This document shows positions 1 through 4,890 of a stretch of DNA of 6,534 bases, in pieces. A program made the translations under genes and the position numbers. The notes beneath the pieces were generated by a model that saw only the letters and a program-made list of their open reading frames with translations, was not told the DNA's origin and did not search any database. Each line of letters begins with the position of its first letter. Within the stretch, counting starts at the first letter, position 1. Where the stretch lies: the NCBI GenBank assembly GCA_016875255.1, contig VGRU01000200.1:1-6534 (forward strand), in the 5' to 3' direction. Source of the stretch: Deltaproteobacteria bacterium. Lineage in GTDB: Bacteria > Desulfobacterota > BSN033 > UBA1163.

Positions 1-213
1 AATCTGCTCCTCTACCGGGGAGTGGTTAGTGACTATATTGTTTGTGGCAGTATATAGGATTGGTGGTTCTGAAATGATTAGTTTGGGAGGTGGAACAATT
101 TTATCAGAAGAAAGACCAAGAAGTTTCTTTAATTTTCTATTTTCCTCCCTTAATGAGGCACATTCTGTTAATGCTTTTTGAAGTTGAGATTTTAAGTCTT
201 CTGAAGAATTCAT
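1..213 (-). CDS. N-terminal fragment (71 codons) of a probable TOTE-type primase/helicase protein; runs off the left edge
   Basis: An open frame starts at ATG 213-211 and stays open through position 1, giving 71 residues. It begins MNSSEDLKSQLQKALTECA and is followed by a Lys/Glu/Leu-rich segment (about residues 8-33) that looks like a coiled coil. A Pro-rich linker follows (residues 40-52), then the acidic motif SPVEEQI at the edge. From memory, this arrangement (short coiled coil, Pro-rich linker, then S-P-E-E-K-I leading into 'ALFRSLFRGRE') is the usual N-terminus of the large proteins annotated as TOTE conflict system archaeo-eukaryotic primase domain proteins, which also carry helicase and nuclease domains and are linked to mobile or defence loci. 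The diagnostic domains lie outside the window, so this is a pattern match and not proof. No strong SD is seen; a weak AAGGG lies about 11 nt before the ATG. A different coiled-coil N-terminus is the main alternative. Confidence 0.55.
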   Translation of the reverse strand, partial: MNSSEDLKSQLQKALTECASLREENRKLKKLLGLSSDKIVPPPKLIISEPPILYTATNNIVTNHSPVEEQI

Positions 214-255
214 ACTATAAAAACCCTTATAAAAGTTTGGCAGTTTGAAAAGGGG

Positions 256-525
256 TCATAAAATCTCTCCCGACCTTTTGCCAAAGGGAAGAGTCCCCCG
301 TTTATCGAGATTCCCCCTCATGACATTTTGCTTCTTCTCCTGGATTGAAGCCAGCTCTCCCTCCAAGATCAGCGTGGCGTGGGCGCCGATCTGGGGCCCT
401 GCGCCTTTCTCCCCGTAGGCAAGCGAGGAGGGAATAAAGGGATGCCATTTCGCCCCCTCTTCCATCAACTGGAGGGCCTCGGTCCAGCTTGGGATGACAC
501 CACTGACCCTGGGCGCCTCCTTCAT
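256..525 (-). pseudogene. 5'-truncated FKBP-type peptidyl-prolyl cis-trans isomerase (C-terminal half only)
   Basis: The 89-residue frame matches the C-terminal half of FkpA/Mip-like FKBP domains over about residues 7-62. Visible motifs are GVIPSWTEALQLM, the W-x-x-FIPSSLAYGEKGAG substrate-pocket segment and ATLILEGELASI, the last beta strand. FKBPs catalyse prolyl isomerisation during protein folding, usually in the envelope. The N-terminal half of the domain (the 'VTVHYTG...FDSS' region) and any signal peptide are absent: an in-frame TAA lies nine codons before the ATG and no other frame upstream continues the match. After residue 62 the tail (EKKQNVMRG...GEIL) is not FKBP-like and is encoded partly by a dispersed palindromic repeat (263-297). 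A GGAGAGG sequence about 4 nt before the ATG could allow translation, but half an FKBP fold should not be functional. I therefore call it a decayed remnant. Confidence 0.75.
263..297. repeat. Dispersed GC-rich palindromic repeat, degenerate copy 1
   Basis: This stretch contains AATCTCTCCCGACC, then TTTTGCCAAAGGG. In the same orientation it resembles the reverse complement of 6043-6081 (AATCTCCCCTGGCCCC, then TCTTTTCCAAAGAGGGG). The two copies are therefore inverted relative to each other at opposite ends of the window. Such CCCC-TCTTT / AAAGA-GGGG palindromes are common intergenic repeats in Desulfobacterota genomes as I recall. This copy has been absorbed into the C-terminus of the FKBP remnant. 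Confidence 0.5.
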
Positions 526-910
526 TGTTTCCTCTCCGCCCTTCTTCGCTTATCCTTAATTTTAGATCAATGGCTCCCTTATTAAATATTAAACTGCTGT
601 AACATTTATCCCCGAAACCATATCTCTTATCGATTAAAGGATATTTTCCCCTCATTGTACTTGTGAATCAACATGGATATAAGCGATTGATACGGTATCC
701 CCTCTTGTTCAAGGATCTGACTTTCAGAAGGAGAATTCTAAATTTTAGAGAGGGAATTTTAAAGGTCTTTCTCCATCTACCACCCCCTTTAGAAGGAGAA
801 ATTTAATCAGGATTGTTGGATAACAGGATATCAAAAGGGGCCGTTTTGTCAATCCCCAAAATGACATTGTGAAAATTATCTTTTAAGTATTGCTGTTTGA
901 ATGGATTATG
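526..910. other. Intergenic stretch without a supported gene
   Basis: No frame on either strand here looks coding; the longest ones are shadows with atypical composition. What can be seen is a short palindrome TCTAAA-T-TTTAGA at 737-749, preceded by GAGAATTC, and two GAAGGAGAA purine runs (near 727 and 791) that look like SD sequences but have no open frame behind them. This may be old, decayed coding or mobile DNA; nothing proves that. Confidence 0.5.
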
Positions 911-1150
911 TCAGAAATCCCTTATAAGTTTCTTACCGATGTTCAGAATTCCTGAGGCAAGTGGGGAAAAGTATTGGTTACCCGGAGATCGAGTTGGTTC
1001 GGAGAGAATGACACGAAGAGATCTTCCAATTGAGGCGCTTCCCCCATAATGATCCCTGAAAATGGAGGAAAGCAAATCGCCATCGTCACTCAGTTTCATT
1101 CCTACTTTGAAAGAAAAAGGGGCTGGTAATTCAGTTGAGGCAATTTCCAT
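911..1150 (-). CDS. Doubtful small ORF, hypothetical (79 codons)
   Basis: The frame runs from ATG 1150 to a TGA at 911-913. I do not recognise the protein. It is mildly basic, without obvious membrane segments or Cys/His motifs; the C-terminal part reads GNQYFSPLASGILNIGKKL. Codon choice is not implausible for a coding sequence, so it could be a real small gene or the surviving end of a broken longer one. Against it: no SD before the ATG, an in-frame TGA only five codons upstream, and a plus-strand promoter candidate for the next gene immediately beyond its 5' end. Treat as tentative. Confidence 0.25.
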   Translation of the reverse strand: MEIASTELPAPFSFKVGMKLSDDGDLLSSIFRDHYGGSASIGRSLRVILSEPTRSPGNQYFSPLASGILNIGKKLIRDF

Positions 1151-1165
1151 ACCTAACGGCGGTCA

Positions 1166-1194
1166 TTGATATCGTGAAAGAAATATTTTATTAA
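1166..1194 (+). promoter_or_regulatory. Sigma-70-like promoter for the small Cys/His protein gene
   Basis: TTGATA (1166-1171) and TATTAA (1189-1194) are separated by exactly 17 bases. Both hexamers match the consensus at four or five of six positions. The expected start near 1201 would give a leader of about 44 nt before the TTG start at 1245. Promoters in AT-rich DNA are easy to find by chance, so this is a candidate supported mainly by its spacing and position. Confidence 0.45.
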
Positions 1195-1231
1195 ATGTTT
1201 AAAATTGGCAGGGAACCACTCGAAGATCAAG

Positions 1232-1239
1232 GGAGGTGA
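1232..1239 (+). promoter_or_regulatory. Ribosome binding site that decides a TTG start
   Basis: GGAGGTGA is a full-length match to the anti-SD sequence. The in-frame GTG at 1236 lies inside it and so cannot be the start. The in-frame TTG at 1245 lies eight bases after the GGAGG core, the standard distance, and is therefore the likely initiation codon. Confidence 0.75.
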
Positions 1240-1244
1240 AAGAT

Positions 1245-1460
1245 TTGGCTGAATCAAAAAATATTTCTTTGTCCGAGGCGGCGTTGTCGATGCCCCATGC
1301 CGGTCACGAGCACCATCTCTGTTTTTTTCAAAACATCGGGATACTCAGAGACCAGATGAAGGAGTATAAGAAACTGATCCGTGATGCGAAGTATGTCTGC
1401 AAAGACTGCGGCCGATCGGCGGCAAGCCGGGAGAACCTCTGTTTTCCGGAAGAGATCTGA
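1245..1460 (+). CDS. Small Cys/His-rich protein, probable metal binder, unknown function (71 aa)
   Basis: I do not know a named family for this protein, though its pattern looks conserved. Counting from the TTG start: a Lys/Ser-rich N-terminus, then the cluster MPHAGHEHHLCFF (H18, H21, H23, H24, C26), a short amphipathic segment DQMKEYKKLI (37-45), then YVCKDCGRSA (C52, C55) and NLCFPEEI (C66). Four cysteines, two in C-x2-C-G form, plus four clustered histidines fit a zinc ribbon-like or Fe-S/metal site. There is no signal peptide or membrane segment, so it is probably cytoplasmic. Its own promoter and a perfect SD suggest it is truly expressed. It converges on nifS, with nine bases between the stop codons, so it is not in the nifUS operon but is a close neighbour. 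A role in iron or sulfur handling is only inference. Confidence 0.7.
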   Translation: MAESKNISLSEAALSMPHAGHEHHLCFFQNIGILRDQMKEYKKLIRDAKYVCKDCGRSAASRENLCFPEEI

Positions 1461-1469
1461 TACCGGACC

Positions 1470-2651
1470 CTACCCTTTTCCCTGGGTCTTAAGGTAATCC
1501 TTCCAGAACGGGGAGATATCCCTCAGCCTCTGAATGATGGGCGGGAGATGTTCGACGATGTAGTCCATCTCTTCTTTGGTATTATAGATGGAGAGGCTGA
1601 AGCGGATGGAACCGTGGGCCGCTGTAAACGGGACGCCCATCGCCCTGAGTACATGAGAAGGTTCGAGTGAGCCCGAAGTGCAGGCGGACCCTGATGAGGC
1701 GCAGATCCCCAAATCGGAAAGCAACAGAAGGATCGATTCACCCTCCACATATTCAAAACTGACGCTCAGCGTATTGGGAAGACGACTCTTTCGGTCTCCG
1801 TTGACCAATGTATTCGGGATCTTCTCAAAAATTTTTACCTCAAGATAATCCCTCAAGGATTTAACCCTTGTATTTTCATCTTCGAGATGCTTCTTCGCCA
1901 GCTCGCAAGCCTTCCCGAGACCGATGATATAGGGGACATTCTCCGTTCCACCTCTACGGCCTTTTTCCTGGTGGCCGCCGATCATGAAGGGAGAAAATTT
2001 GGTTCCTTTCCGCATATAAAGGACTCCGACCCCTTTGGGTGCATGGAGTTTATGGCCGGAAATGGAAAGCAGATCCACCGTCGACTTCTTCATATTGAGA
2101 GGGATCTTTCCGGCGGCCTGGACCCCATCGGTATGAAAAGGAATTCCCCTTGACTTCACGATCTGACCGATCTCTTCGATGGGGAAGAGCACACCGGTCT
2201 CATTGTTGGCATACATGATGGAGACGAGAGCGGTCTCGTCCGCAATCGATTCCTTCAATTCATCAAGATCCAGCCGGCCCTCCCGATCCACAGAGAGCTC
2301 TGTCGTCCGGTATCCCTTACGGTTTAAATAGGAGGATACATTCATCACTGCGGGATGTTCCACCCGGGAGGTGATGAAGTGGCGCTTTTCAGGATAGGAA
2401 TCGAGAGTCCCGAAGATGGCCGCATTGTCGCTCTCGGTCCCGCAGCTCGTGAAGACAATCTCAGAGGGCTCCGCCCCTAAAAAATCAGCGGCCTGTTCCC
2501 TCGCCTCATTCACCTTCTTCTGTACCTGCCCTCCGAAGAAATGCATGCTGGAGGGATTTCCATAAAACTCCGAGAAGTAAGGCAGCATCGCCTCCACCAC
2601 TTCAGGGGCTACCCGGGTTGTCGCATTATTATCCACATAAACAGTCCTCAC
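1470..2651 (-). CDS. nifS: Cysteine desulfurase, NifS type
   Basis: NifS is a cytoplasmic pyridoxal-phosphate enzyme that removes sulfur from L-cysteine, releasing alanine and passing persulfide sulfur to the scaffold NifU. The 393 residues match the usual length. Motifs in order: VYVDNNATT (4-12), GNPSSMH (31-37), TSCGTESDN (68-76), VEHP (97-100), HTDGVQ (173-178, Asp binding the PLP ring nitrogen), SISGHKLHAPKG with the Schiff-base Lys201 (after His200), RRGGTENV (232-239), and the active-site loop SSGSACTSGSLEPSHVL with catalytic Cys324. The long SSGSACTSG loop is the group I (NifS/IscS) signature. The start is GTG: its GTGA overlaps the nifU stop by four bases, and GGAGGAGGT lies six bases upstream, so the two genes are translationally coupled. 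It is probably a general or nif-like Fe-S assembly enzyme; no nitrogenase genes are in view. Confidence 0.96.
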   Translation of the reverse strand: MRTVYVDNNATTRVAPEVVEAMLPYFSEFYGNPSSMHFFGGQVQKKVNEAREQAADFLGAEPSEIVFTSCGTESDNAAIFGTLDSYPEKRHFITSRVEHPAVMNVSSYLNRKGYRTTELSVDREGRLDLDELKESIADETALVSIMYANNETGVLFPIEEIGQIVKSRGIPFHTDGVQAAGKIPLNMKKSTVDLLSISGHKLHAPKGVGVLYMRKGTKFSPFMIGGHQEKGRRGGTENVPYIIGLGKACELAKKHLEDENTRVKSLRDYLEVKIFEKIPNTLVNGDRKSRLPNTLSVSFEYVEGESILLLLSDLGICASSGSACTSGSLEPSHVLRAMGVPFTAAHGSIRFSLSIYNTKEEMDYIVEHLPPIIQRLRDISPFWKDYLKTQGKG

Positions 2652-3490
2652 GGTTTGACCTCCTCCACGACGATATCATCGCTCACGAACTCCTTCAGTT
2701 TCGATTCGACATACTGCTTCAATGTAAATTCCGAACTGGGGCAGAAAGAGCATTTCCCCCTCAGCGCGACATAGACCTTGCTCCCATCCACATCGATCAG
2801 ATCGATATCTCCCCCGTCCGCTTTCAACGCTGGAACGATCTCCCTTCCCAGCGTCTCCTCGATCAGTTTGATCTTCTGAATGTTCGTCAGCTTCCTCTTC
2901 TCAGGCTTCGGGGTCAGCCCTTCTTTCTCCATCTCTTTTCTCACTTTTTCGATGATGGCTTCAATCTTCGGATGGCATTGAGCACATCCCCCGCCCGCCT
3001 TCGTATAATAGGTCACCTGCTCCACGGTTTTGAGGTCGTTCTCCTGAATCGCTTTGATAATCTCCCGATCCGTCACGCCGAAACATTTGCAGACGATCTC
3101 AAAATCCTCTTTGACTACCTTCTGGCCACGATAGTTGGCTATAGCGGATTCAAGGGCCTCCCTTCCCATGACCGAACAGTGCATCTTTTCTTCAGGAAGT
3201 CCTCCAAGAAAATTGGCAATATCCTGATTGGTCACCTTCTCCGCTTCTTCAAGGCTCATTCCCTTGATCATCTCCGTCAGGGCAGAGGATGAGGCAATGG
3301 CGCTGGCGCAACCAAAGGTCTTAAACTTTGCCTCCTTGATTCTCTTCTGTTCGTCCAGTTTGAAACTGAGCCTCAGGGCATCCCCGCAGGCAAGCGAACC
3401 CACTTCACCCGCTCCATCCGGATTCTCAATTTCTCCTACATTTCTTGGATTCAAGAAGTGATCTTTAACCTTCTCTGTATAGTCCCACAT
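2648..3490 (-). CDS. nifU: Fe-S cluster assembly scaffold NifU (three-domain)
   Basis: NifU assembles [2Fe-2S]/[4Fe-4S] clusters using sulfur from NifS and hands them to apoproteins. The 280 residues carry all three classical domains. The IscU-like domain (about 1-125) has ligands C35 (SLACGDAL, with Asp37), C61 (FGCASA) and C105 (MHCSVMG). The central BFD-like [2Fe-2S] domain has C134/C136 (EIVCKCFGV) and C169/C172 (GGGCAQCHP). The C-terminal Nfu domain (about 203-280) has ADGGDIDLI and C247-x2-C250 (CSFCPSS). All expected cysteines are present, at spacings equal to those I recall for Azotobacter NifU. The ATG start at 3490 is preceded by GGGGGA at a 5-base spacing. It is first in the nifU-nifS operon, with a long AT-rich leader and promoter upstream. 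The full three-domain form is typical of diazotrophs and of many anaerobes that use NifUS as their general Fe-S system. Confidence 0.96.
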   Translation of the reverse strand: MWDYTEKVKDHFLNPRNVGEIENPDGAGEVGSLACGDALRLSFKLDEQKRIKEAKFKTFGCASAIASSSALTEMIKGMSLEEAEKVTNQDIANFLGGLPEEKMHCSVMGREALESAIANYRGQKVVKEDFEIVCKCFGVTDREIIKAIQENDLKTVEQVTYYTKAGGGCAQCHPKIEAIIEKVRKEMEKEGLTPKPEKRKLTNIQKIKLIEETLGREIVPALKADGGDIDLIDVDGSKVYVALRGKCSFCPSSEFTLKQYVESKLKEFVSDDIVVEEVKP

Positions 3491-3506
3491 AAAAATCCCC
3501 CAAGAT

Positions 3507-3528
3507 TTTTTTAGAGAATTCTAAAAAA
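3507..3528. promoter_or_regulatory. Perfect inverted repeat just upstream of the nifU SD
   Basis: Two 9-base arms, TTTTTTAGA (3507-3515) and TCTAAAAAA (3520-3528), flank a 4-base GAAT centre, beginning 17 bases before the nifU ATG. On the nifU strand this lies in the 5' leader next to the SD. It could be an operator or a weak leader hairpin. The inner half-sites TTTAGA/TCTAAA also occur, in the opposite order, at 737-749. No known regulator motif is recognised. Confidence 0.4.
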
Positions 3529-3542
3529 CTAATTTTCGCTCC

Positions 3543-3612
3543 CTGATTACTCTGATTTTAAAACGCGATTTCACAGATTTTATTTTTAACGTACTTTAAT
3601 CTGTGTAATCAG
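3543..3612. repeat. Imperfect inverted repeat in the nifU leader (CACAGATTA-type dispersed repeat)
   Basis: CTGATTACTCTGATT (3543-3557) and AATCTGTGTAATCAG (3598-3612) are inverted copies, 13 of 15 matching, about 40 bases apart. TCACAGATT (3571-3579) inside the loop and AATCCGTGTACTCA (3619-3632) nearby are further partial copies. Such 'AATCTGTGTAATC' units are a familiar class of intergenic filler repeat in environmental bacterial genomes. Confidence 0.45.
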
Positions 3613-3632
3613 ACCTTAATCCGTGTACTCAT

Positions 3633-3657
3633 AGATTTCTGGACTTTGCAGAAATCT
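3633..3657. promoter_or_regulatory. Perfect 9-bp inverted repeat at the predicted nifUS transcription start
   Basis: AGATTTCTG (3633-3641) and CAGAAATCT (3649-3657) are exact inverted copies around a 7-base centre. The element begins five bases downstream of the -10 box of the nifUS promoter, so it covers about +1 to +24. This is a classic place for a repressor operator; as RNA it would form a 5'-terminal hairpin that could stabilise the message. An Fe-S-sensing Rrf2-type regulator would be a natural candidate, but the sequence does not match the IscR type 1 consensus that I know. Confidence 0.5.
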
Positions 3658-3662
3658 TATTA

Positions 3663-3692
3663 ATTATAAATTCAATCCTTTCAAACCGTCAA
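3663..3692 (-). promoter_or_regulatory. Sigma-70-like promoter of nifUS
   Basis: Read on the minus strand: TTGACG (3692-3687), an 18-base spacer, and a perfect TATAAT (3668-3663). The start is expected near 3656, giving a leader of about 165 nt before nifU. It is the best promoter match on this strand in the 3491-3990 interval and is followed directly by a perfect inverted repeat. Confidence 0.6.
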
Positions 3693-3989
3693 CCCTTTTC
3701 AGAAATTTAAATCAGACTCTTTTGGCAACTCCTTTCAAGCTAACCTTAAAGTCTCATACCGGGAAGAAATATCAAATGAATATAAAAAGAATAAAGACGA
3801 ATATTAATTTTATTCATTAAATTCATTTATGTTTCAATTGGTTATATAAAATATCCCGCAGCCAACCCTTCTTTATGTATAGTTAAAAAATACAGATATG
3901 GGTGGGACCAATTTTTTGTCTTTCATTTCTTTAGTGAAAAACTTAATAAAATCAAATTGTTAAAAAATATAAGTCAAAAATGTTAACGT
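3693..3989. other. AT-rich intergenic region between divergent transcription units
   Basis: No gene is seen. The stretch is strongly AT-rich, unlike its neighbours, and lies between the nifUS promoter and the sigma-54 promoter. Possible activator or architectural sites are the direct repeat GTTAAAAAATA (3882-3892 and 3959-3969, 77 bases apart) and the inverted pair AATTGGT (3836-3842) / ACCAATT (3907-3913). Sigma-54 promoters need an upstream enhancer, commonly 80-200 bases away, and often IHF-type bending, so this is where such sites should be. None can be assigned to a known activator. Confidence 0.4.
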
Positions 3990-4005
3990 TGGCATTTAGA
4001 ATGCA
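3990..4005 (+). promoter_or_regulatory. Sigma-54 (-24/-12) promoter
   Basis: The sequence TGGCATTTAGAATGCA has the invariant GG (3991-3992) and GC (4003-4004) exactly ten bases apart, with the flanking T-GG-CA and T-GC-A of the RpoN consensus (TGGCAC-N5-TTGCA). Transcription would begin near 4016, leaving a leader of about 36 nt before the ATG at 4052. The spacing, the conserved bases and the position before a gene with a strong SD make this convincing. It implies control by an ATP-dependent enhancer-binding protein and a conditional stimulus. Confidence 0.75.
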
Positions 4006-4051
4006 GTATAAGAGGTTGAAGTTAAAAAAACCAAAAAAGGAGGAAGTGGAC

Positions 4052-4333
4052 ATGAAAACAAGAGAGATGCTGAAAACAGGGATGATGGGAGCAGTAATGA
4101 CACTACTTACCACTCCGGCGTTTGCTCGAACCGTTGAGCTAAAAGAGGCGGGGGCCGCCCTCTGGGTCTTTGTGGCCATTGGTGCGGTGATCATTCTTCT
4201 CCAGCTGGTTCCAGCTGCAATCCTCTTCTTCAGCTTCATCGGAACCACGGTCACCATGGCCTTAAAGAAGGAAAAAGCAACCCAAGAAGAGGTCACGGTT
4301 CCAGGGCTTGAGCCTGTGGTTGTGAAGAAATAA
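4052..4333 (+). CDS. Small exported/membrane protein of unknown function, first gene of a sigma-54 operon (93 aa)
   Basis: The start chosen is ATG 4052, preceded by AAGGAGG at 8 bases. An in-frame ATG at 3980 lies upstream of the sigma-54 promoter and is not used. Residues 1-25 look like a signal peptide (KTREMLK, hydrophobic GAVMTLLTTPAFA, cleavage after AFA25). After a short charged segment (TVELKEAG) comes a long hydrophobic stretch, about 35-71, with Gln51 and Pro54 in the middle, possibly two short helices forming a hairpin. A charged tail (KKEKATQEE...VVVKK) follows. This suggests a small inner-membrane protein with its mature N-terminus outside; if the signal peptide is not cleaved it would be an extra membrane helix. 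It is followed 99 bases later by a second membrane gene without an intervening terminator. I do not recognise the family. Confidence 0.75.
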   Translation: MKTREMLKTGMMGAVMTLLTTPAFARTVELKEAGAALWVFVAIGAVIILLQLVPAAILFFSFIGTTVTMALKKEKATQEEVTVPGLEPVVVKK

Positions 4334-4432
4334 GGCTAAGGGAAATTCTGAGTTTTAGTGGACTGGGTGACCATGAGATTAGACACAAATGAATCTTTCA
4401 TTTCTGTCATCATCCGATAAAAGGAGGGAGCC

Positions 4433-4654
4433 ATGAATATCAAATTAAGCGCCGCTAACATCGTGAGTATCATTATCCTGATGTGCATCCTGGCAGCCAT
4501 GGTTTCCATTGCCGTGATGCAGGTCGTGCGGACCGTCGAGGATATTGGCCCGAGTATCTATGTCGTAGGAGGAGCGGTTGTCGTTGTCGGAGCGATCATC
4601 CCTTTAATGCTCATCATCCTCGTTAAACACTTAAAAAAATACAGTCAAGATTAA
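4433..4654 (+). CDS. Small two-helix membrane protein of unknown function, second gene of the sigma-54 operon (73 aa)
   Basis: The ATG at 4433 follows AAGGAGG at a 5-base spacing, so translation is likely. The protein is almost wholly hydrophobic: helix 1 about residues 9-32 (Ile/Val/Met-rich, one Cys18), a short loop RTVEDIGPS (33-41), helix 2 about 42-64 (GGAVVVVGAIIPLML), and a basic tail KHLKKYSQD. By the positive-inside rule the Lys-rich C-terminus should be cytoplasmic, and with two helices the N-terminus also. No enzymatic motif is present. The size and pairing with the preceding membrane gene suggest a small membrane complex, a regulator of a larger partner, or a stress-response protein; none of these can be decided from sequence. 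I do not recognise the family. Confidence 0.75.
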   Translation: MNIKLSAANIVSIIILMCILAAMVSIAVMQVVRTVEDIGPSIYVVGGAVVVVGAIIPLMLIILVKHLKKYSQD

Positions 4655-4775
4655 ACCCCGTAGAGTGCCTTAGGCACTCCAACGGTTAGAATTACACGGG
4701 GCATTAAACCCGGTGTTCGCTGAAAAAGAAAATTCTCTCATCCCCTCCACAAGCGGCAAGGCTTTCTAACGGGGT
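4655..4775 (+). other. Structured intergenic region with nested and competing hairpins
   Basis: Directly after the stop of the second membrane gene there is a perfect hairpin GAGTGCC-TTA-GGCACTC (4663-4679). It is nested inside a longer pairing, CCCCGT (4656-4661) with ACGGGG (4696-4701). ACACGGG (4695 onward) can instead pair with CCCGGTGT (4710-4717). A second ACGGGGT (4769-4775) can also pair with ACCCCGT (4655-4661). No T-run follows any of these, so they are not standard intrinsic terminators. They may protect the mRNA 3' end, be a small RNA, or be a remnant of a palindromic mobile repeat. Confidence 0.4.
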
Positions 4776-4794
4776 AAAACATCTTGATTCCTGG

Positions 4795-4824
4795 TTGACA
4801 ATCTTCTTTTTCCTCTTATATATA
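4795..4824 (+). promoter_or_regulatory. Promoter-like element immediately ahead of a terminator
   Basis: A perfect TTGACA (4795-4800) is followed by TATATA at 16 bases (4817-4822) or at 18 bases (4819-4824). The expected start falls inside the stem of the terminator at 4826-4858, so a transcript from here would end almost at once unless the hairpin is bypassed. It may be a real promoter with built-in attenuation, or a chance match in a TA-rich run. Confidence 0.35.
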
Positions 4825-4825
4825 T

Positions 4826-4858
4826 AAAGAGCAGGACAATGCGCCTGCTCTTTTTTTT
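4826..4858 (+). terminator. Rho-independent terminator
   Basis: A perfect 10-bp stem, AAAGAGCAGG (4826-4835) and CCTGCTCTTT (4844-4853), surrounds an 8-base loop and runs into eight consecutive T residues (4851-4858). Orientation is plus, so it ends transcription from the sigma-54 membrane operon before the Fe-S protein gene. Confidence 0.88.
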
Positions 4859-4863
4859 ATAAT
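4858..4863 (+). promoter_or_regulatory. Candidate -10 box for the Fe-S protein gene
   Basis: A perfect TATAAT overlaps the end of the terminator T-run. The -35 region is poor (AGGACA at 4833-4838, 19-base spacing). A start near 4870 would give a leader of about 20 nt before the ATG at 4891, and would explain how the gene is expressed downstream of a strong terminator. Confidence 0.35.
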
Positions 4864-4890
4864 GGGTCTTTATCAGAAGAAGGCGATGTT

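Noticed and set aside
302..655. Minus-strand 117-codon frame over the FKBP remnant
   Set aside because: It lies in a different frame from the recognisable FKBP sequence and is Gly/Arg-rich, as expected of a shadow.
1464..1490. Hairpin GACCC...GGGTC between the convergent small gene and nifS as a terminator
   Set aside because: The stem is only five base pairs with a 13-base loop, overlaps the end of nifS and has no T-run on either strand.
2618..3292. Long plus-strand open frame (224 codons) opposite nifU
   Set aside because: It is the antisense shadow of a clearly conserved nifU; the composition is low-quality (many His/Leu/Arg) and no SD precedes it.
3543..3632. Possible CRISPR-like array (repeated AATCTGTG units)
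   Set aside because: Copies are short, imperfect, in both orientations and without regular spacers.
3952..4296. Minus-strand 114-codon frame opposite the first membrane gene
   Set aside because: Antisense of a gene with a signal peptide, strong SD and sigma-54 promoter; the Ser/Thr/Phe-rich composition is a by-product.
4655..4717. Possible integron attC site or IS200/IS605-type end
   Set aside because: The hairpin resembles such sites in shape, but no GTTRRRY core in the correct place, no integrase or transposase and no cassette array are visible.
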